NCBI RefSeq assembly: GCF_049965695.1
Contig: NZ_JBMFWB010000001.1
Coordinates: forward strand, 1-64,000
DNA from: Athalassotoga sp049965695
GTDB lineage: Bacteria > Thermotogota > Thermotogae > Mesoaciditogales > Mesoaciditogaceae
Direction of reading: 5' to 3'
DNA: 64,000 nt
Shown here: positions 15,588 to 24,390 of the stretch, one piece after another
Layout: each line of letters starts with the position of its first letter
Numbering within the stretch: position 1 is the stretch's first letter
Position numbers and translations under genes: made by a program
The notes under the pieces: generated by a model
Database searches by the model: none
Told to the model about the DNA's origin: nothing
What the model saw: only the letters and a program-made list of their open reading frames with translations

Positions 15588-16853
15588 ATGGAAAATGGGA
15601 ATGGCGGAAGTCTTTTTAGTGATGCCCTGAAACAATTTGATAGGGCAGCGGATTTGATGAAATTAGACGATGGAATGCGACAGGTTCTAAAGAGTCACAA
15701 AAGGGAATTAACCGTTAACTTTCCAGTCAAGATGGACAACGGTTCAATACGAGTTTTCACTGGATACCGTTTTCAGCACAACATAGCCCGCGGGCCGGCA
15801 AAGGGTGGCATAAGGTACCATCAAAATGTTAACGCAGATGAGATAAAAACCCTTTCTTTCCTTATGACATGGAAATGTGCGATATCTGGTATTCCTTACG
15901 GCGGTGCTAAGGGAGGAGTGAAAGTAAATCCCAACGAACTTTCAGAAGGAGAACTTGAAAGACTTTCAAGAAGATTTTTCTCTGAGATAGCACCTTTCAT
16001 AGGAACAGAAACAGATATACCGGCGCCTGATGTCAACACAAATGCCAAAATAATGGCATGGTACATGGATACTTATTCGATGAATATAGGAAGATCAGAA
16101 CTCGGTATAGTAACAGGTAAACCTCTTGAGATTGGCGGATCTCTTGGAAGAAACGAAGCAACCGGTCGGGGAGTTGCAATTGTAACCGACGAAGCATGCA
16201 AATATTTTCTTACCGGTTCAGGTATAAGGGGTAGAACAGTGGCGATTCAGGGATTTGGAAATGTTGGTTCTTACACCGCTTTGATCATGGGCACCGAATA
16301 CAACGCAAAGGTTGTCGCAATAAGCGATATAACCGGCGCATATTACAATCCTGAAGGTATAAATGTTCAAGAAGCCTTTGATTATGTAACATCACACAAG
16401 GATCTGAGTGGGTTCAACGGCGGGACGAAAATTTCAAATGATGAACTGATCGCTTTAAATGTGGATGTGCTTATTCCTGCTGCCCTTGAAAGAGCCATAA
16501 CCGATAAAAACGCTGACAAAGTCCGTGCAAAAATAATCGTCGAAGCAGCCAATAATCCCACAAGTCCAGAAGCAGATGAAATACTTAGGAAAAAAGGAAT
16601 AAAAGTTATACCGGACTTTTTAACAAACTCCGGTGGCGTTGTTGTTTCGTACTTCGAATGGGTTCAAGGACTTTATTCGTACTTCTGGGATCTTGAAGAT
16701 GTCAGAAAAGCCCTTACGAAGATCATGAAAAATGCATTCGGCGATATCGTTAAAACGATGGAACAATACAAGACAGACATGAGAACCGGCGCGTATATAC
16801 TGGCAATAAGCAAAGTTGCGACGGCAACAAAATTGCGCGGCATATACCCATAA
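15588..16853 (+). CDS. gdhA: glutamate dehydrogenase
   Basis: This enzyme performs the reversible oxidative deamination of glutamate to 2-oxoglutarate. The 421-residue protein has the hexameric bacterial/archaeal GDH layout: RVFTGYRFQHNIARGPAKGGIRYH near residue 60, the catalytic Lys in PYGGAKGGV, IPAPDVNTN, and a Rossmann domain from about residue 210 (AIQGFGNVGSYTA). NAD versus NADP preference cannot be read with confidence. It is monocistronic: a strong GAGGAGG site precedes it and an intrinsic terminator follows. Confidence 0.95.
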   Translation: MENGNGGSLFSDALKQFDRAADLMKLDDGMRQVLKSHKRELTVNFPVKMDNGSIRVFTGYRFQHNIARGPAKGGIRYHQNVNADEIKTLSFLMTWKCAISGIPYGGAKGGVKVNPNELSEGELERLSRRFFSEIAPFIGTETDIPAPDVNTNAKIMAWYMDTYSMNIGRSELGIVTGKPLEIGGSLGRNEATGRGVAIVTDEACKYFLTGSGIRGRTVAIQGFGNVGSYTALIMGTEYNAKVVAISDITGAYYNPEGINVQEAFDYVTSHKDLSGFNGGTKISNDELIALNVDVLIPAALERAITDKNADKVRAKIIVEAANNPTSPEADEILRKKGIKVIPDFLTNSGGVVVSYFEWVQGLYSYFWDLEDVRKALTKIMKNAFGDIVKTMEQYKTDMRTGAYILAISKVATATKLRGIYP

Positions 16854-16872
16854 ATCAACATCATAAAATATA

Positions 16873-16902
16873 AAAAGGGCAATCGAAAGATTGCCCTTTT
16901 TT
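16873..16902 (+). terminator. intrinsic terminator of gdhA
   Basis: A 12-bp stem (AAAAGGGCAATC with GATTGCCCTTTT), GAAA loop and T-run. A TATAAT at 16905-16910 immediately after it may be the -10 box for the following MFS gene. Confidence 0.88.
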
Positions 16903-16938
16903 GGTATAATTTGGGCAAAGGAGATTTAGAATTTACAA

Positions 16939-18198
16939 ATGTTGACATCATCACAGAAACGGCATGCAAGATTTATATCGATAATAGAAGGTTCAATGGC
17001 AACGGTATGGGGCACTTTCACAGGAGGATTTGGCGGTAATTCCTATCTTATCGGATTTTTCTTATGGCTCGGCGCTTCCCCATTTGTCATGTCCATATAT
17101 TCAGCCCTTATACCACTTTCAAGCGTTGTTCAACCAATTTCTTTGCTACTCGCAAGAAAATTCACGAGCAAAAAGCGCTTTATCTTTACTTTCACCACCA
17201 TTTCAAGGCCCATATTTTTCATTTTGGCGCTTACTTATCTACTGCCATCTAACTTTAAGATATGGGTGGCACTTGTTATTTTCTTCTTCATAGAAGTCCT
17301 CACTTCTGTAGTCGGATCTCCGTGGCAAGCATGGATGAGTGAATTGGTCGATCCTGAAATACGTGGCAAGTACTTCGGAATGCGCAACTTCATAACAGGA
17401 CTTGTTGCCATTCCTTCACTGCTTATTGCCGGTTATCTGCTTGACGCCCTCGGAAAAGGATTTTGGGCTTTTCTTGTGTTGTTTTCGATAGGATCCGTTT
17501 TTGGAATTTTAGACTGTTATTCAACGAAACTTCAAGACGAAGACCAAAGTTCAAGAGTTCCTATGATAAACATGTCTGCCATATTTGAAGTCTTAAAAAT
17601 CAAGGGCCTTTACCGTAAATACATGATCGCGATTTCTCTTTGGATTTTGACGATGAATTTGATGGGACCTTACGCAACTGTTATGATGATAAACGTATTC
17701 AAATACGATTATGCAACCCTTGGCATTTTAACGATGGTTTCCACCGTGGCAGCAGCATTTTTTCAACCTTTATGGGGAAGACTCGGAGACAAGTACGGAA
17801 ATCTAAAGATGTTGAAATTAAATCTTTTCATTCAAACGCTTTTAACGCTTGGATGGATCTTTGCCGTTCCTTACATGTATTACATGATTCCATTTCAAAT
17901 TGGAATAGGAATAATAGCAACTGCAGGAACAGGTTTGACATCTTTTAATTTTTTATTGGAAATTGTGCCTAATTTTGGAAAAACAGAGGCTTTTTCCGTT
18001 TACGCCAGCATGACTAATCTCGCTTCCTTCGTTGGAAATTTACTTTCTGGCTTTCTATTCGTGCTTTTCGCGTCGATCCACTTCAACCTTAATTTTTGGG
18101 TTATAGATGCTTACAGGCTTGTCTTCATAGTTTCAATACTTTCTTCCCTATGGACTCTTAGGATTGTCCTTAAAATTAAAACCAATATCAAATCGTAA
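16939..18198 (+). CDS. major facilitator superfamily transporter
   Basis: This 419-residue protein has about twelve transmembrane segments. It shows an MFS-like loop around residue 130 (AWMSELVDPEIRGKYFGMRNF) and a second-half loop PLWGRLGDKYGNLKM near residue 275 that resembles the family signature. The substrate is unknown. AAGGAG (16918-16923) is 15 nt from the ATG, an unusually long gap, and no closer site is seen. The gene stands alone between two hairpin terminators. Confidence 0.82.
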   Translation: MLTSSQKRHARFISIIEGSMATVWGTFTGGFGGNSYLIGFFLWLGASPFVMSIYSALIPLSSVVQPISLLLARKFTSKKRFIFTFTTISRPIFFILALTYLLPSNFKIWVALVIFFFIEVLTSVVGSPWQAWMSELVDPEIRGKYFGMRNFITGLVAIPSLLIAGYLLDALGKGFWAFLVLFSIGSVFGILDCYSTKLQDEDQSSRVPMINMSAIFEVLKIKGLYRKYMIAISLWILTMNLMGPYATVMMINVFKYDYATLGILTMVSTVAAAFFQPLWGRLGDKYGNLKMLKLNLFIQTLLTLGWIFAVPYMYYMIPFQIGIGIIATAGTGLTSFNFLLEIVPNFGKTEAFSVYASMTNLASFVGNLLSGFLFVLFASIHFNLNFWVIDAYRLVFIVSILSSLWTLRIVLKIKTNIKS

Positions 18199-18200
18199 AA

Positions 18201-18236
18201 CTGCACGCTGCTTGTAACAAGCAACGTGCAGTTAAA
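18201..18236. terminator. bidirectional terminator
   Basis: A stem CTGCACG-C-TGCTTG with CAAGCA-A-CGTGCAG (18201-18231), TAA loop, flanked by A-rich and T-rich tracts. It lies between the convergent MFS and rubrerythrin genes. Confidence 0.8.
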
Positions 18237-18239
18237 ATT

Positions 18240-18749
18240 TTAAACCTTGAATTCTACAAAAGCACTTTTCGGTGCACCGCATATGGGGCATTTCTCAGGT
18301 GGCACACCTTCAACTGTATGTCCACATACAGGACAGATGTAAATTTTATCTGCCGTGTAATCTTTTCCTTCTTTGGCTAACTTTTGAGCATTTTTATACA
18401 TCTCTCTGTGAATTTTTTCGGCTTCCAGAGCAAAATGAGTTGTTCTTTCCGCTTCTTTTTCTCCCTGAAATTTAGCCGTGTTGTTGTAAACCGGATACAT
18501 TTCTTCAACTTCGAAATTTTCTCCGTCTATGCATTGCTGGATGTTAAATGCCGGATCTCCGATCATCTTAAGGGCATTGTAATGATTTTTTGCATGGACA
18601 TATTCGGCGTAAGAAATGGCTTTAAAAAGATTTGCAAGTCTTTTTAAACCCTTTTTTTCAGCCTCTTCAGCAAATATCTGGTACCTCATGTGAGCCTGCG
18701 ACTCACCGGCAAAAGCAGCCTTTAAAAAATCTGTTGTCATCTGTTTCAT
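18240..18749 (-). CDS. rbr: rubrerythrin
   Basis: This non-haem iron protein reduces peroxide in anaerobes. The 169-residue protein has an N-terminal ferritin-like four-helix diiron domain (FAGESQAHMRY near residue 14, then AISYAEYVHAKNH and EAEKIHREMY) and a C-terminal rubredoxin domain with CPVCGH and CPICGA iron ligands (about residues 139-160). It starts at ATG after AGGAGGTAATAAA. It stands alone, with an extended -10 promoter upstream, and probably protects against oxygen. Confidence 0.95.
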   Translation of the reverse strand: MKQMTTDFLKAAFAGESQAHMRYQIFAEEAEKKGLKRLANLFKAISYAEYVHAKNHYNALKMIGDPAFNIQQCIDGENFEVEEMYPVYNNTAKFQGEKEAERTTHFALEAEKIHREMYKNAQKLAKEGKDYTADKIYICPVCGHTVEGVPPEKCPICGAPKSAFVEFKV

Positions 18750-18792
18750 TTTATTACCTCCTTCTCGAAAATGGTATTCGATATCAAAATAA

Positions 18793-18801
18793 ATTATATC
18801 A
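18793..18801 (-). promoter_or_regulatory. extended -10 promoter of rubrerythrin
   Basis: The minus strand reads TGATATAAT here, an extended -10 element about 45 nt before the rubrerythrin ATG. No good -35 hexamer is seen at the usual distance. Confidence 0.5.
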
Positions 18802-18874
18802 TAAAATCAAAAAAGCAAATAACGAGCATTTGTAACGGCACTAAGTGTTATAATTGTTAACGGAGGTTGATAAC

Positions 18875-20125
18875 ATGATAAAAAATTACGTGCTTGACAC
18901 GAACGTTTTGATTCATGATCCGAATGCCATACATGCTTTTGAGGATAACAACCTTATAATCCCTTTGCCAGTCATAGAAGAGATAGATAAACTCAAAGGT
19001 AGGCCGGGCGAAATAGGAATGAGCGCAAGACAGGTGGCCCGGGAACTCGATTCGTTCAGAAAAGAGGGAAAACTCTTCAGAGGCGTGAAGATAGATGGTG
19101 GCGGAATTTTAAAAGTTGAAGTTATAGAAGATTTCAAAGAAATGCCACGCTTTCTCTCCGATAAAGTCATGGATGACTGGATACTCTTTTACACGATGCA
19201 AATAAGCAAAAGAGACGCCAGTGTAAGGACAATCTTGGTTAGCAAAGACATAAACATGAGAATAAAAGCAGATGCCATAGGACTTGAAGCACAGGACTAT
19301 TTGAAGGACAAAACAGAAGAAATGGATCTCTTGAAGGGATACACACAAATAGATCAAAATTCTTCTTACGATTTCGATCCCAAAAGTTTAAATTTAAGAC
19401 CAAATGAATTTGTCATTTTCAAAGATTCTAAAATTTTTAGATTTAAAAACGGGAAGATCATCCCTGCAAAGGTTGACTTCAACACCAACGTTTGGGGAAT
19501 AAAACCTCTTAACATCGAACAGATCATGGCTTTAGATCTCCTGCTTGATCCCGATCTGTCATTCGTAACACTTTTGGGCATAGCGGGCACAGGCAAAACT
19601 TTGCTCTCAATAGCATCGGCGCTTTACATGATAACAGATCTTAAAATATTCAAAAAATTGACCGTTACGAGACCTGTCATCCCTATGGGTAAAGATATAG
19701 GTTTCCTTCCCGGAAGCACCGAAGAAAAAATGAAGCCATGGCTCGAGCCAATAAGAGATAATCTTGAGTTCCTTTTTGATAATGCAGGGAAATCAACGTC
19801 TAAAATAGACTCTCTTAACTTTTTGCAGGTTGAGGCGTTGAGTTACACAAGAGGCAGAACGATTCCACATCAATTCATAATAGTAGATGAAGCCCAAAAT
19901 TTAACACCGCACGAAGTCAAAACCATAGTTACACGTGCAGGCATCGGAACTAAAATTGTACTTACAGGCGATATATCTCAAATAGACAGTCCTTACCTTG
20001 ACGCATTTTCCAACGGCCTTTCGTACGCAACCGCACGTTTTTCAAATTATCCGATGGCCGGACATCTAACGCTTTCGATAGGTGTCAGGTCTGAACTTTC
20101 AACTTTAGCTTCTAAAATACTTTGA
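18875..20125 (+). CDS. PIN domain-PhoH family ATPase
   Basis: The 416-residue protein joins an N-terminal PIN ribonuclease domain (about residues 1-130; YVLDTNVLIHDPNAI, IPLPVIEEIDKLKG, DDWILF, acidic metal-binding residues) to a C-terminal PhoH ATPase (about 210-416; Walker A GIAGTGKTLLSIAS, Walker B FIIVDEAQNLTPHE). Proteins of this PhoH2/YlaK layout are thought to act as RNA helicases coupled to RNase activity. The ATG at 18875 follows CGGAGG, and a TATAAT lies at 18849-18854. Confidence 0.9.
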   Translation: MIKNYVLDTNVLIHDPNAIHAFEDNNLIIPLPVIEEIDKLKGRPGEIGMSARQVARELDSFRKEGKLFRGVKIDGGGILKVEVIEDFKEMPRFLSDKVMDDWILFYTMQISKRDASVRTILVSKDINMRIKADAIGLEAQDYLKDKTEEMDLLKGYTQIDQNSSYDFDPKSLNLRPNEFVIFKDSKIFRFKNGKIIPAKVDFNTNVWGIKPLNIEQIMALDLLLDPDLSFVTLLGIAGTGKTLLSIASALYMITDLKIFKKLTVTRPVIPMGKDIGFLPGSTEEKMKPWLEPIRDNLEFLFDNAGKSTSKIDSLNFLQVEALSYTRGRTIPHQFIIVDEAQNLTPHEVKTIVTRAGIGTKIVLTGDISQIDSPYLDAFSNGLSYATARFSNYPMAGHLTLSIGVRSELSTLASKIL

Positions 20126-20137
20126 GGAGATGATCCT

Positions 20138-21154
20138 GTGATCTTTGAGCCGTTTAAAATTGGAAATTTAGAATTAAAGAACAGAATCGTAATGCCACCT
20201 ATGTGTCAGTATTCTTCGGACAATGCAGGCAGTGTAAAGTCATGGCACATTTCTCATTACGTTGCAAGGGCCATAGGCGGAGTTGGACTTATAATTGTTG
20301 AGGCAACTGCCGTTGATCCAGACGGAAGAATCTCTCCCAACGATTTGGGAATTTGGGATGATTCACACGTAGAAGGTTTAAAAACGCTTGTAGAGAGAGT
20401 TCATGAAAATGGTGCGAAGGTCGCAATTCAACTCGCCCACGCCGGCAGAAAATCAAAAGCAACCGATGATCCCGTTGCTCCTTCTGCCATAAGATACAGC
20501 GAACACTACGGTCATCCTCATGAACTCACACAGGGCGAAATAAACCAGATCGTTGAAAAATTTCAAAATGCCTCAAGGCGTGCCAAGGAATCAGGATTCG
20601 ATGGTATCGAAATACACGCCGCTCACGGTTATCTCCTAAATGAGTTCTTATCCCCGCTTACGAATAAAAGAACAGATAGATACGGCGGATCCATAGAAAA
20701 GAGAGCCAGAATTTTGATCGAAATCGTTTCTGCCGTGCGGGAAGTGTGGGACAAACCTTTATGGATAAGGGTATCGGCATCAGATTACGCAAAAGGCGGA
20801 AATGATGTGGATGACACGATCGATATACTTAACTTTTTGAAAGATAAAATAGACGGTGTCAACGTTAGTGGCGGTGGGCTGGTTCATGATCAATCTGTTA
20901 AAGTTTATCCGGGGTACATGATAGACAATGCCGGCAGAGTCAAAATTGGTACAAACCTTGCAGTTATAGGTGGCGGGTTGATAAACTCTTTGGAACTTTC
21001 AGAATACTCGCTTAATTCCGAAAAATGCGATCTTGTCTTTGTTGGAAGGCAACTTTTAAGGGATCCTTACTGGCCATTAAAAATCGCTCATGAGGCAGGA
21101 ATCGATATGGAATGGCCTTTTCAATACGAAAGAGCGAAAGATGTTACAAAGTGA
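20138..21154 (+). CDS. NADH:flavin oxidoreductase, old yellow enzyme family (YqjM-like)
   Basis: This FMN-dependent ene-reductase reduces activated C=C bonds. The 338-residue TIM barrel shows PPMCQYS near residue 20, IIVEATAVDPDGRIS, IQLAHAGRK (active-site region), DGIEIHAAHGYLLNEFLSPLTNKRTDRYGGS (His pair and FMN contacts) and VFVGRQLLRDP. The GTG start lies 8 nt after AGGAGA. It follows the PIN-PhoH gene by 12 nt and probably shares its transcript. Confidence 0.92.
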   Translation: MIFEPFKIGNLELKNRIVMPPMCQYSSDNAGSVKSWHISHYVARAIGGVGLIIVEATAVDPDGRISPNDLGIWDDSHVEGLKTLVERVHENGAKVAIQLAHAGRKSKATDDPVAPSAIRYSEHYGHPHELTQGEINQIVEKFQNASRRAKESGFDGIEIHAAHGYLLNEFLSPLTNKRTDRYGGSIEKRARILIEIVSAVREVWDKPLWIRVSASDYAKGGNDVDDTIDILNFLKDKIDGVNVSGGGLVHDQSVKVYPGYMIDNAGRVKIGTNLAVIGGGLINSLELSEYSLNSEKCDLVFVGRQLLRDPYWPLKIAHEAGIDMEWPFQYERAKDVTK

Positions 21155-21236
21155 AAAATGTAATCTTAAAGATAAATTAAAAAACAAGTGTTAAAATATC
21201 ATGAGATATGATGATAAAGATACGGAGGCGATCGAA

Positions 21237-21446
21237 TTGCCACTTTACAGATACGTGTGTCCAAATTGTGGACATGAAGAAGTTTTACTTAAAAAATTTT
21301 CCGAAGCAGATGGAGTGAAATGTGAAGTTTGCGGTAGCAAGATGGTCAGACAGATGAGTAATCTCGGGGTGATCGTCTTCAAGGGAAATGGATATTACAC
21401 AACGGATTTCAGAAAGAAGAGTACAGTCGAATCATCGTCGAAATGA
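21237..21446 (+). CDS. FmdB-family zinc-ribbon protein
   Basis: A 69-residue protein starting MPLYRYVCPNCGHEE, the standard opening of the FmdB family. Two CxxC pairs (CPNC and CEVC) form a zinc ribbon. TTG at 21237, 8 nt after CGGAGG, is chosen over an upstream in-frame ATG at 21201 because it matches the family start. The C-terminal GVIVFKGNGYYTTDFRKK is also typical. The function is unknown; a regulatory role was proposed for the founding member. Confidence 0.85.
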   Translation: MPLYRYVCPNCGHEEVLLKKFSEADGVKCEVCGSKMVRQMSNLGVIVFKGNGYYTTDFRKKSTVESSSK

Positions 21447-21476
21447 TTGAAAACCAAGTACTTTTTGTGGTATCCT
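21447..21476 (+). promoter_or_regulatory. candidate promoter of tRNA-Pro
   Basis: TTGAAA (21447-21452), an 18-nt spacer and TATCCT (21471-21476), placed directly before the tRNA and right after the FmdB stop codon. Confidence 0.45.
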
Positions 21477-21484
21477 ATAAGTAA

Positions 21485-21561
21485 CGGGGCGTGGCGCAGA
21501 TGGCTAGCGCATCTGCATGGGGCGCAGGAGGTCGCTGGTTCAAGTCCAGTCGCCCCGACCA
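21485..21561 (+). tRNA. tRNA-Pro (anticodon GGG)
   Basis: A complete 77-nt cloverleaf: acceptor CGGGGCG with CGCCCCG, D stem GCGC/GCGC, anticodon stem TCTGC/GCAGG with loop ATGGGGC (anticodon GGG), T arm with TTCAAGT, discriminator A and encoded CCA. C1:G72 is the usual tRNA-Pro identity pair. Confidence 0.95.
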
Positions 21562-21565
21562 GTAG

Positions 21566-21589
21566 AAACCCATCCTTGCGGATGGGTTT
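21566..21589 (+). terminator. terminator after tRNA-Pro
   Basis: AAACCCATCC-TTGC-GGATGGGTTT stem-loop followed by GATTTTG. The T-tract overlaps the -35 box of the tsf promoter. Confidence 0.8.
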
Positions 21590-21593
21590 GATT

Positions 21594-21622
21594 TTGTAAC
21601 GTACGTTCATATATGGTAAAAT
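21594..21622 (+). promoter_or_regulatory. sigma-A promoter of tsf
   Basis: TTGTAA (21594-21599), a 17-nt spacer and TAAAAT (21617-21622), 35 nt before the tsf GTG start. Confidence 0.7.
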
Positions 21623-21656
21623 CTTTTTCGGGAAGATTCGAAAGGAGAGGAAAGCA

Positions 21657-22250
21657 GTGGAGATTTCCGCAATAAAAGTTAAAGAACTTCGTGATATGAC
21701 AGGGGCTGGAATGATGGATTGCAAAAATGCCCTCGTTGAAAGTGAAGGAGACATCGAAAAGGCAAAAGAGATTTTGAGAAAGAAAGGTCTTTCAAAGGCA
21801 GACAAGAAGATCGGTCGTGAGGCAAACAACGGATGGATCATCGATTACATTCACTTCAACGGTAGAGTGGGTGTGATGCTCGAGTTGAATTGCGAAACGG
21901 ATTTCGTCGCTAAAACAGATGAGTTCAAAGCGCTTGGAAAAGATATTTGCAAGCACATAGCCATGCAAAATCCAAAATACGTCAGCAGAGACACCATCGA
22001 TTCGTCGGTGATAGAAAAAGAAAAAGAGATCTACAGGGCACAATACGAGGGTAGCGGGAAAACAGGTCAGGCTCTTGAGAAGATAGTGGAGAACAAACTT
22101 GAAAAGTTTTATCAGGAAAACTGCCTTTTAGAGCAAAAATATTTTCTTGACGAATCAAAGACAATTACCGATATGATAAAAGAAGCAATTGCAAAACTTG
22201 GGGAAAATATTTCAGTTGGAAGGTTTGTAAGATTTGAAATAGGTCAATAA
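21657..22250 (+). CDS. tsf: elongation factor Ts
   Basis: This guanine-nucleotide exchange factor for EF-Tu has 197 residues. The N-terminal UBA-like domain carries KELRDMTGAGMMDCKNAL, and the conserved TDFV contact is in LNCETDFVAKTDEF (about residues 78-91). The GTG start follows GGAGAGG. The usual upstream partner rpsB is absent; a tRNA-Pro and its terminator are there instead, and tsf has its own promoter. Confidence 0.96.
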   Translation: MEISAIKVKELRDMTGAGMMDCKNALVESEGDIEKAKEILRKKGLSKADKKIGREANNGWIIDYIHFNGRVGVMLELNCETDFVAKTDEFKALGKDICKHIAMQNPKYVSRDTIDSSVIEKEKEIYRAQYEGSGKTGQALEKIVENKLEKFYQENCLLEQKYFLDESKTITDMIKEAIAKLGENISVGRFVRFEIGQ

Positions 22251-22277
22251 AAGGTGAGCGCATTGCTCACCTTTTTT
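22251..22277 (+). terminator. terminator between tsf and pyrH
   Basis: AAGGTGAGC-GCATT-GCTCACCTT stem-loop followed by T6. It begins right after the tsf stop and probably attenuates read-through into pyrH. Confidence 0.82.
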
Positions 22278-22293
22278 ATGTGAGGTGTCTGAG

Positions 22294-23004
22294 ATGTACA
22301 AAAGAGTGCTTTTGAAGTTAAGTGGAGAAGTACTTTCGGGAGAAGGAAAAAAGGGTCTTGACTCGAGCATGGGAGATGTTATAGTCGACGAGATCTCCAA
22401 AGTGCTTGAAATGCAGATAAAAATCGGCATCGTCATAGGAGCGGGGAATCTTTTCAGGGGCGAAGAACTGTCTTACGTTGGATCCATAAACGCAGATCAG
22501 ATAGGAATGTTAGGTACCGTAATAAACTCATTGTACCTCTTCTCGGCTTTGAAAAAGCATGGCATAGATTCGGTCGTGCTTTCAAAAATAACGAATCTTC
22601 CATCCATTGAAAATCTTACATATGATGCGGTTGAAAGGGCTTTCAGAGAAAATAAAGTTGTCATATTCGCTGGAGGTACGTCAAATCCGCTTTTCACGAC
22701 GGATACCGCAGCGGCTTTAAGGGCAGCGGAAATGAACGCGGAAGTGCTTATAAAAGGTACAAAGGTCGATGGCGTTTATTCAAGAGATCCCAAAAAATAC
22801 AAAGATGCAAAAAAATTCGAAAAAATCACTTTTGAAGAGGCAATACGGTTAAATCTCACCGTGATGGACACCTCTGCGTTTGCCCTTTGTAAATCTCATT
22901 CAATTCCCATAATAGTGATGAATTTTTTCGAAAAAGGAAATTTCTTGAAATTGCTCAACGGCGAAAATATAGGTACGATTATCTTTGATGGAAATACGCA
23001 TTGA
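22294..23004 (+). CDS. pyrH: uridylate kinase (UMP kinase)
   Basis: The enzyme phosphorylates UMP to UDP. The 236-residue amino-acid-kinase-fold protein shows VLLKLSGEVLSG at the start, GIVIGAGNLFRG, FAGGTSNPLFTTDTAAALRA and KGTKVDGVYSRDP. ATG at 22294 is preferred over a GTG at 22285, which is part of the ribosome-binding site (GAGGTG). It belongs to the tsf-pyrH-frr-uppS-cdsA order common in bacteria. Confidence 0.96.
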   Translation: MYKRVLLKLSGEVLSGEGKKGLDSSMGDVIVDEISKVLEMQIKIGIVIGAGNLFRGEELSYVGSINADQIGMLGTVINSLYLFSALKKHGIDSVVLSKITNLPSIENLTYDAVERAFRENKVVIFAGGTSNPLFTTDTAAALRAAEMNAEVLIKGTKVDGVYSRDPKKYKDAKKFEKITFEEAIRLNLTVMDTSAFALCKSHSIPIIVMNFFEKGNFLKLLNGENIGTIIFDGNTH

Positions 23005-23049
23005 AAACAAATTATGCTCAACACATTTCAAAAACTGAATGTCTATTTC

Positions 23050-23100
23050 ATAGCGGAGAGCATCCTGCCCTCCGCCTTATCCACTCGTTACCATTTTTTG
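23050..23100. repeat. fragment of the dispersed repeat with a small palindrome
   Basis: GCGGAG (23053-23058) and CTCCGC (23070-23075) flank AGCATCCTGCC, matching the core words of the foldback element. CTTATCCACTCGTTACC after it resembles the short-direct-repeat tracts. It separates pyrH from frr. Confidence 0.5.
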
Positions 23101-23130
23101 GCTATATGTTTTTAAGAGGCTTAATTTTGG

Positions 23131-23136
23131 TATAAT
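23131..23136 (+). promoter_or_regulatory. candidate -10 box before frr
   Basis: A perfect TATAAT 38 nt before the frr ATG. The -35 region is only T-rich (TTTTTAAG), so the promoter call rests mainly on the -10 box and the 169-bp gap from pyrH. Confidence 0.4.
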
Positions 23137-23173
23137 TCTAAAGAAATCAAATTTTTGAAAGGAGAGTATCGAT

Positions 23174-23734
23174 ATGACACTTAATCCTTTGATCAATCAA
23201 GCCAAGGAAAAAATGGAAAAATCAATTGCTTCGATCAAGACGGAACTGACACACATAAGAACTGGAAGGGCTTCTCCATCACTTTTAGATGAGATCAGAA
23301 TGGATTATTACGGAACACCCACGCCCATTTCACAAGTTGCGTCGATAAACGTCTCCGAAGCAAGGACACTCACCGTTAAACCATGGGATAGAACACTTTT
23401 ATCCATGATAGAAAAAGCCATTTTAGCATCAAATCTTGGAATAACGCCAATCAACGACGGTACAGTCATAAGACTTAATTTTCCGTCTCCAACCACAGAG
23501 CAAAGAAAAAATCTCGTTAAAAAGTCAAAAGAGATAATTGAAAACGGGAAAATAGCCGTTAGAAACATAAGAAGAGAGATAATGAAGGTCGTAAAAGAAG
23601 AAAAAGAAGGCGGAAAGATCACCGAAGACGATGAAAAATCTCTTGAAGAAGAACTTCAAAAGATAACAGATGAATACGTTAAAAAACTCGATGGCATTTT
23701 TGCCGAGAAAGAAAAGGAGATAATGGAATTTTGA
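23174..23734 (+). CDS. frr: ribosome recycling factor
   Basis: This factor splits post-termination ribosomes together with EF-G. The 186-residue protein has the full length of the family and carries LTHIRTGRASPSLLDEI, YYGTPTPISQVASINVSEARTL and the LPxxTEERRK-like motif PSPTTEQRKNLVK. The stop overlaps the uppS start by 4 nt. Confidence 0.96.
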   Translation: MTLNPLINQAKEKMEKSIASIKTELTHIRTGRASPSLLDEIRMDYYGTPTPISQVASINVSEARTLTVKPWDRTLLSMIEKAILASNLGITPINDGTVIRLNFPSPTTEQRKNLVKKSKEIIENGKIAVRNIRREIMKVVKEEKEGGKITEDDEKSLEEELQKITDEYVKKLDGIFAEKEKEIMEF

Positions 23735-24390
23735 AGCCGGTTCATGTGGCCGTCATAATGGATGGAAACGGAAGATGGGCTCTCAACAAAAATCTGCCAA
23801 GGTACGATGGCCATTGGAAAGGCGCTGAAGTTGCCGAGGATATCATAGAGTGGTGCAACGATAGGGAAATAAAATATTTAACTCTTTTCTCTTTTTCAAC
23901 TGAAAACTGGAAAAGGCCTCAGGCTGAAATCAACATGATATTTCACATACTTGCCAAATATTTAAGCGATAGACTTAACAAAGTGATCGAGAAAAATGCC
24001 CGTCTTCATTTCATAGGAGATCTCGATGCGTTGAATCCTGAAACACGTCTTATATGTTTGAACTCGGAACAAAGTACATCCAAATGCACGGGCATGGTTA
24101 TAAATCTTGCCGTCAATTACAGTGGAAGAAGCGAAATTTTGAAGGCTGCTCAGGAATGGAACGGTAAGGATGAATTCGAGTCCCACCTCTATACCGCTGG
24201 GCAACCCGATCCTGATTTTCTTATAAGGACAGGCGGAGAAAAAAGAATAAGCAATTTCATGCTTTGGCAAATGGCTTACACAGAACTTTACTTCACCGAC
24301 GTTTTATGGCCGGATTTTTCTGAAAGTGATTTAGATCTTGCACTTGAAGATTTTTCCAAAAGGGAAAGAAGATTCGGGGGGATAGGATGA
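23731..24390 (+). CDS. uppS: undecaprenyl diphosphate synthase
   Basis: This cis-prenyltransferase makes the lipid carrier for peptidoglycan and glycans. The 219-residue protein shows the signature VAVIMDGNGRWA (catalytic Asp), LTLFSFSTENWKRP and RTGGEKRISNFMLWQMAYTELYF. The TTG start overlaps frr, and the end overlaps cdsA by 4 nt. It is slightly shorter than E. coli UppS. Confidence 0.95.
   Translation: MKPVHVAVIMDGNGRWALNKNLPRYDGHWKGAEVAEDIIEWCNDREIKYLTLFSFSTENWKRPQAEINMIFHILAKYLSDRLNKVIEKNARLHFIGDLDALNPETRLICLNSEQSTSKCTGMVINLAVNYSGRSEILKAAQEWNGKDEFESHLYTAGQPDPDFLIRTGGEKRISNFMLWQMAYTELYFTDVLWPDFSESDLDLALEDFSKRERRFGGIG

Noticed and set aside
21201..21236. Upstream ATG start for the FmdB-like protein
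   Set aside because: The family starts at MPLYxYxC, and the ribosome-binding site CGGAGG lies between the ATG and the TTG at 21237.
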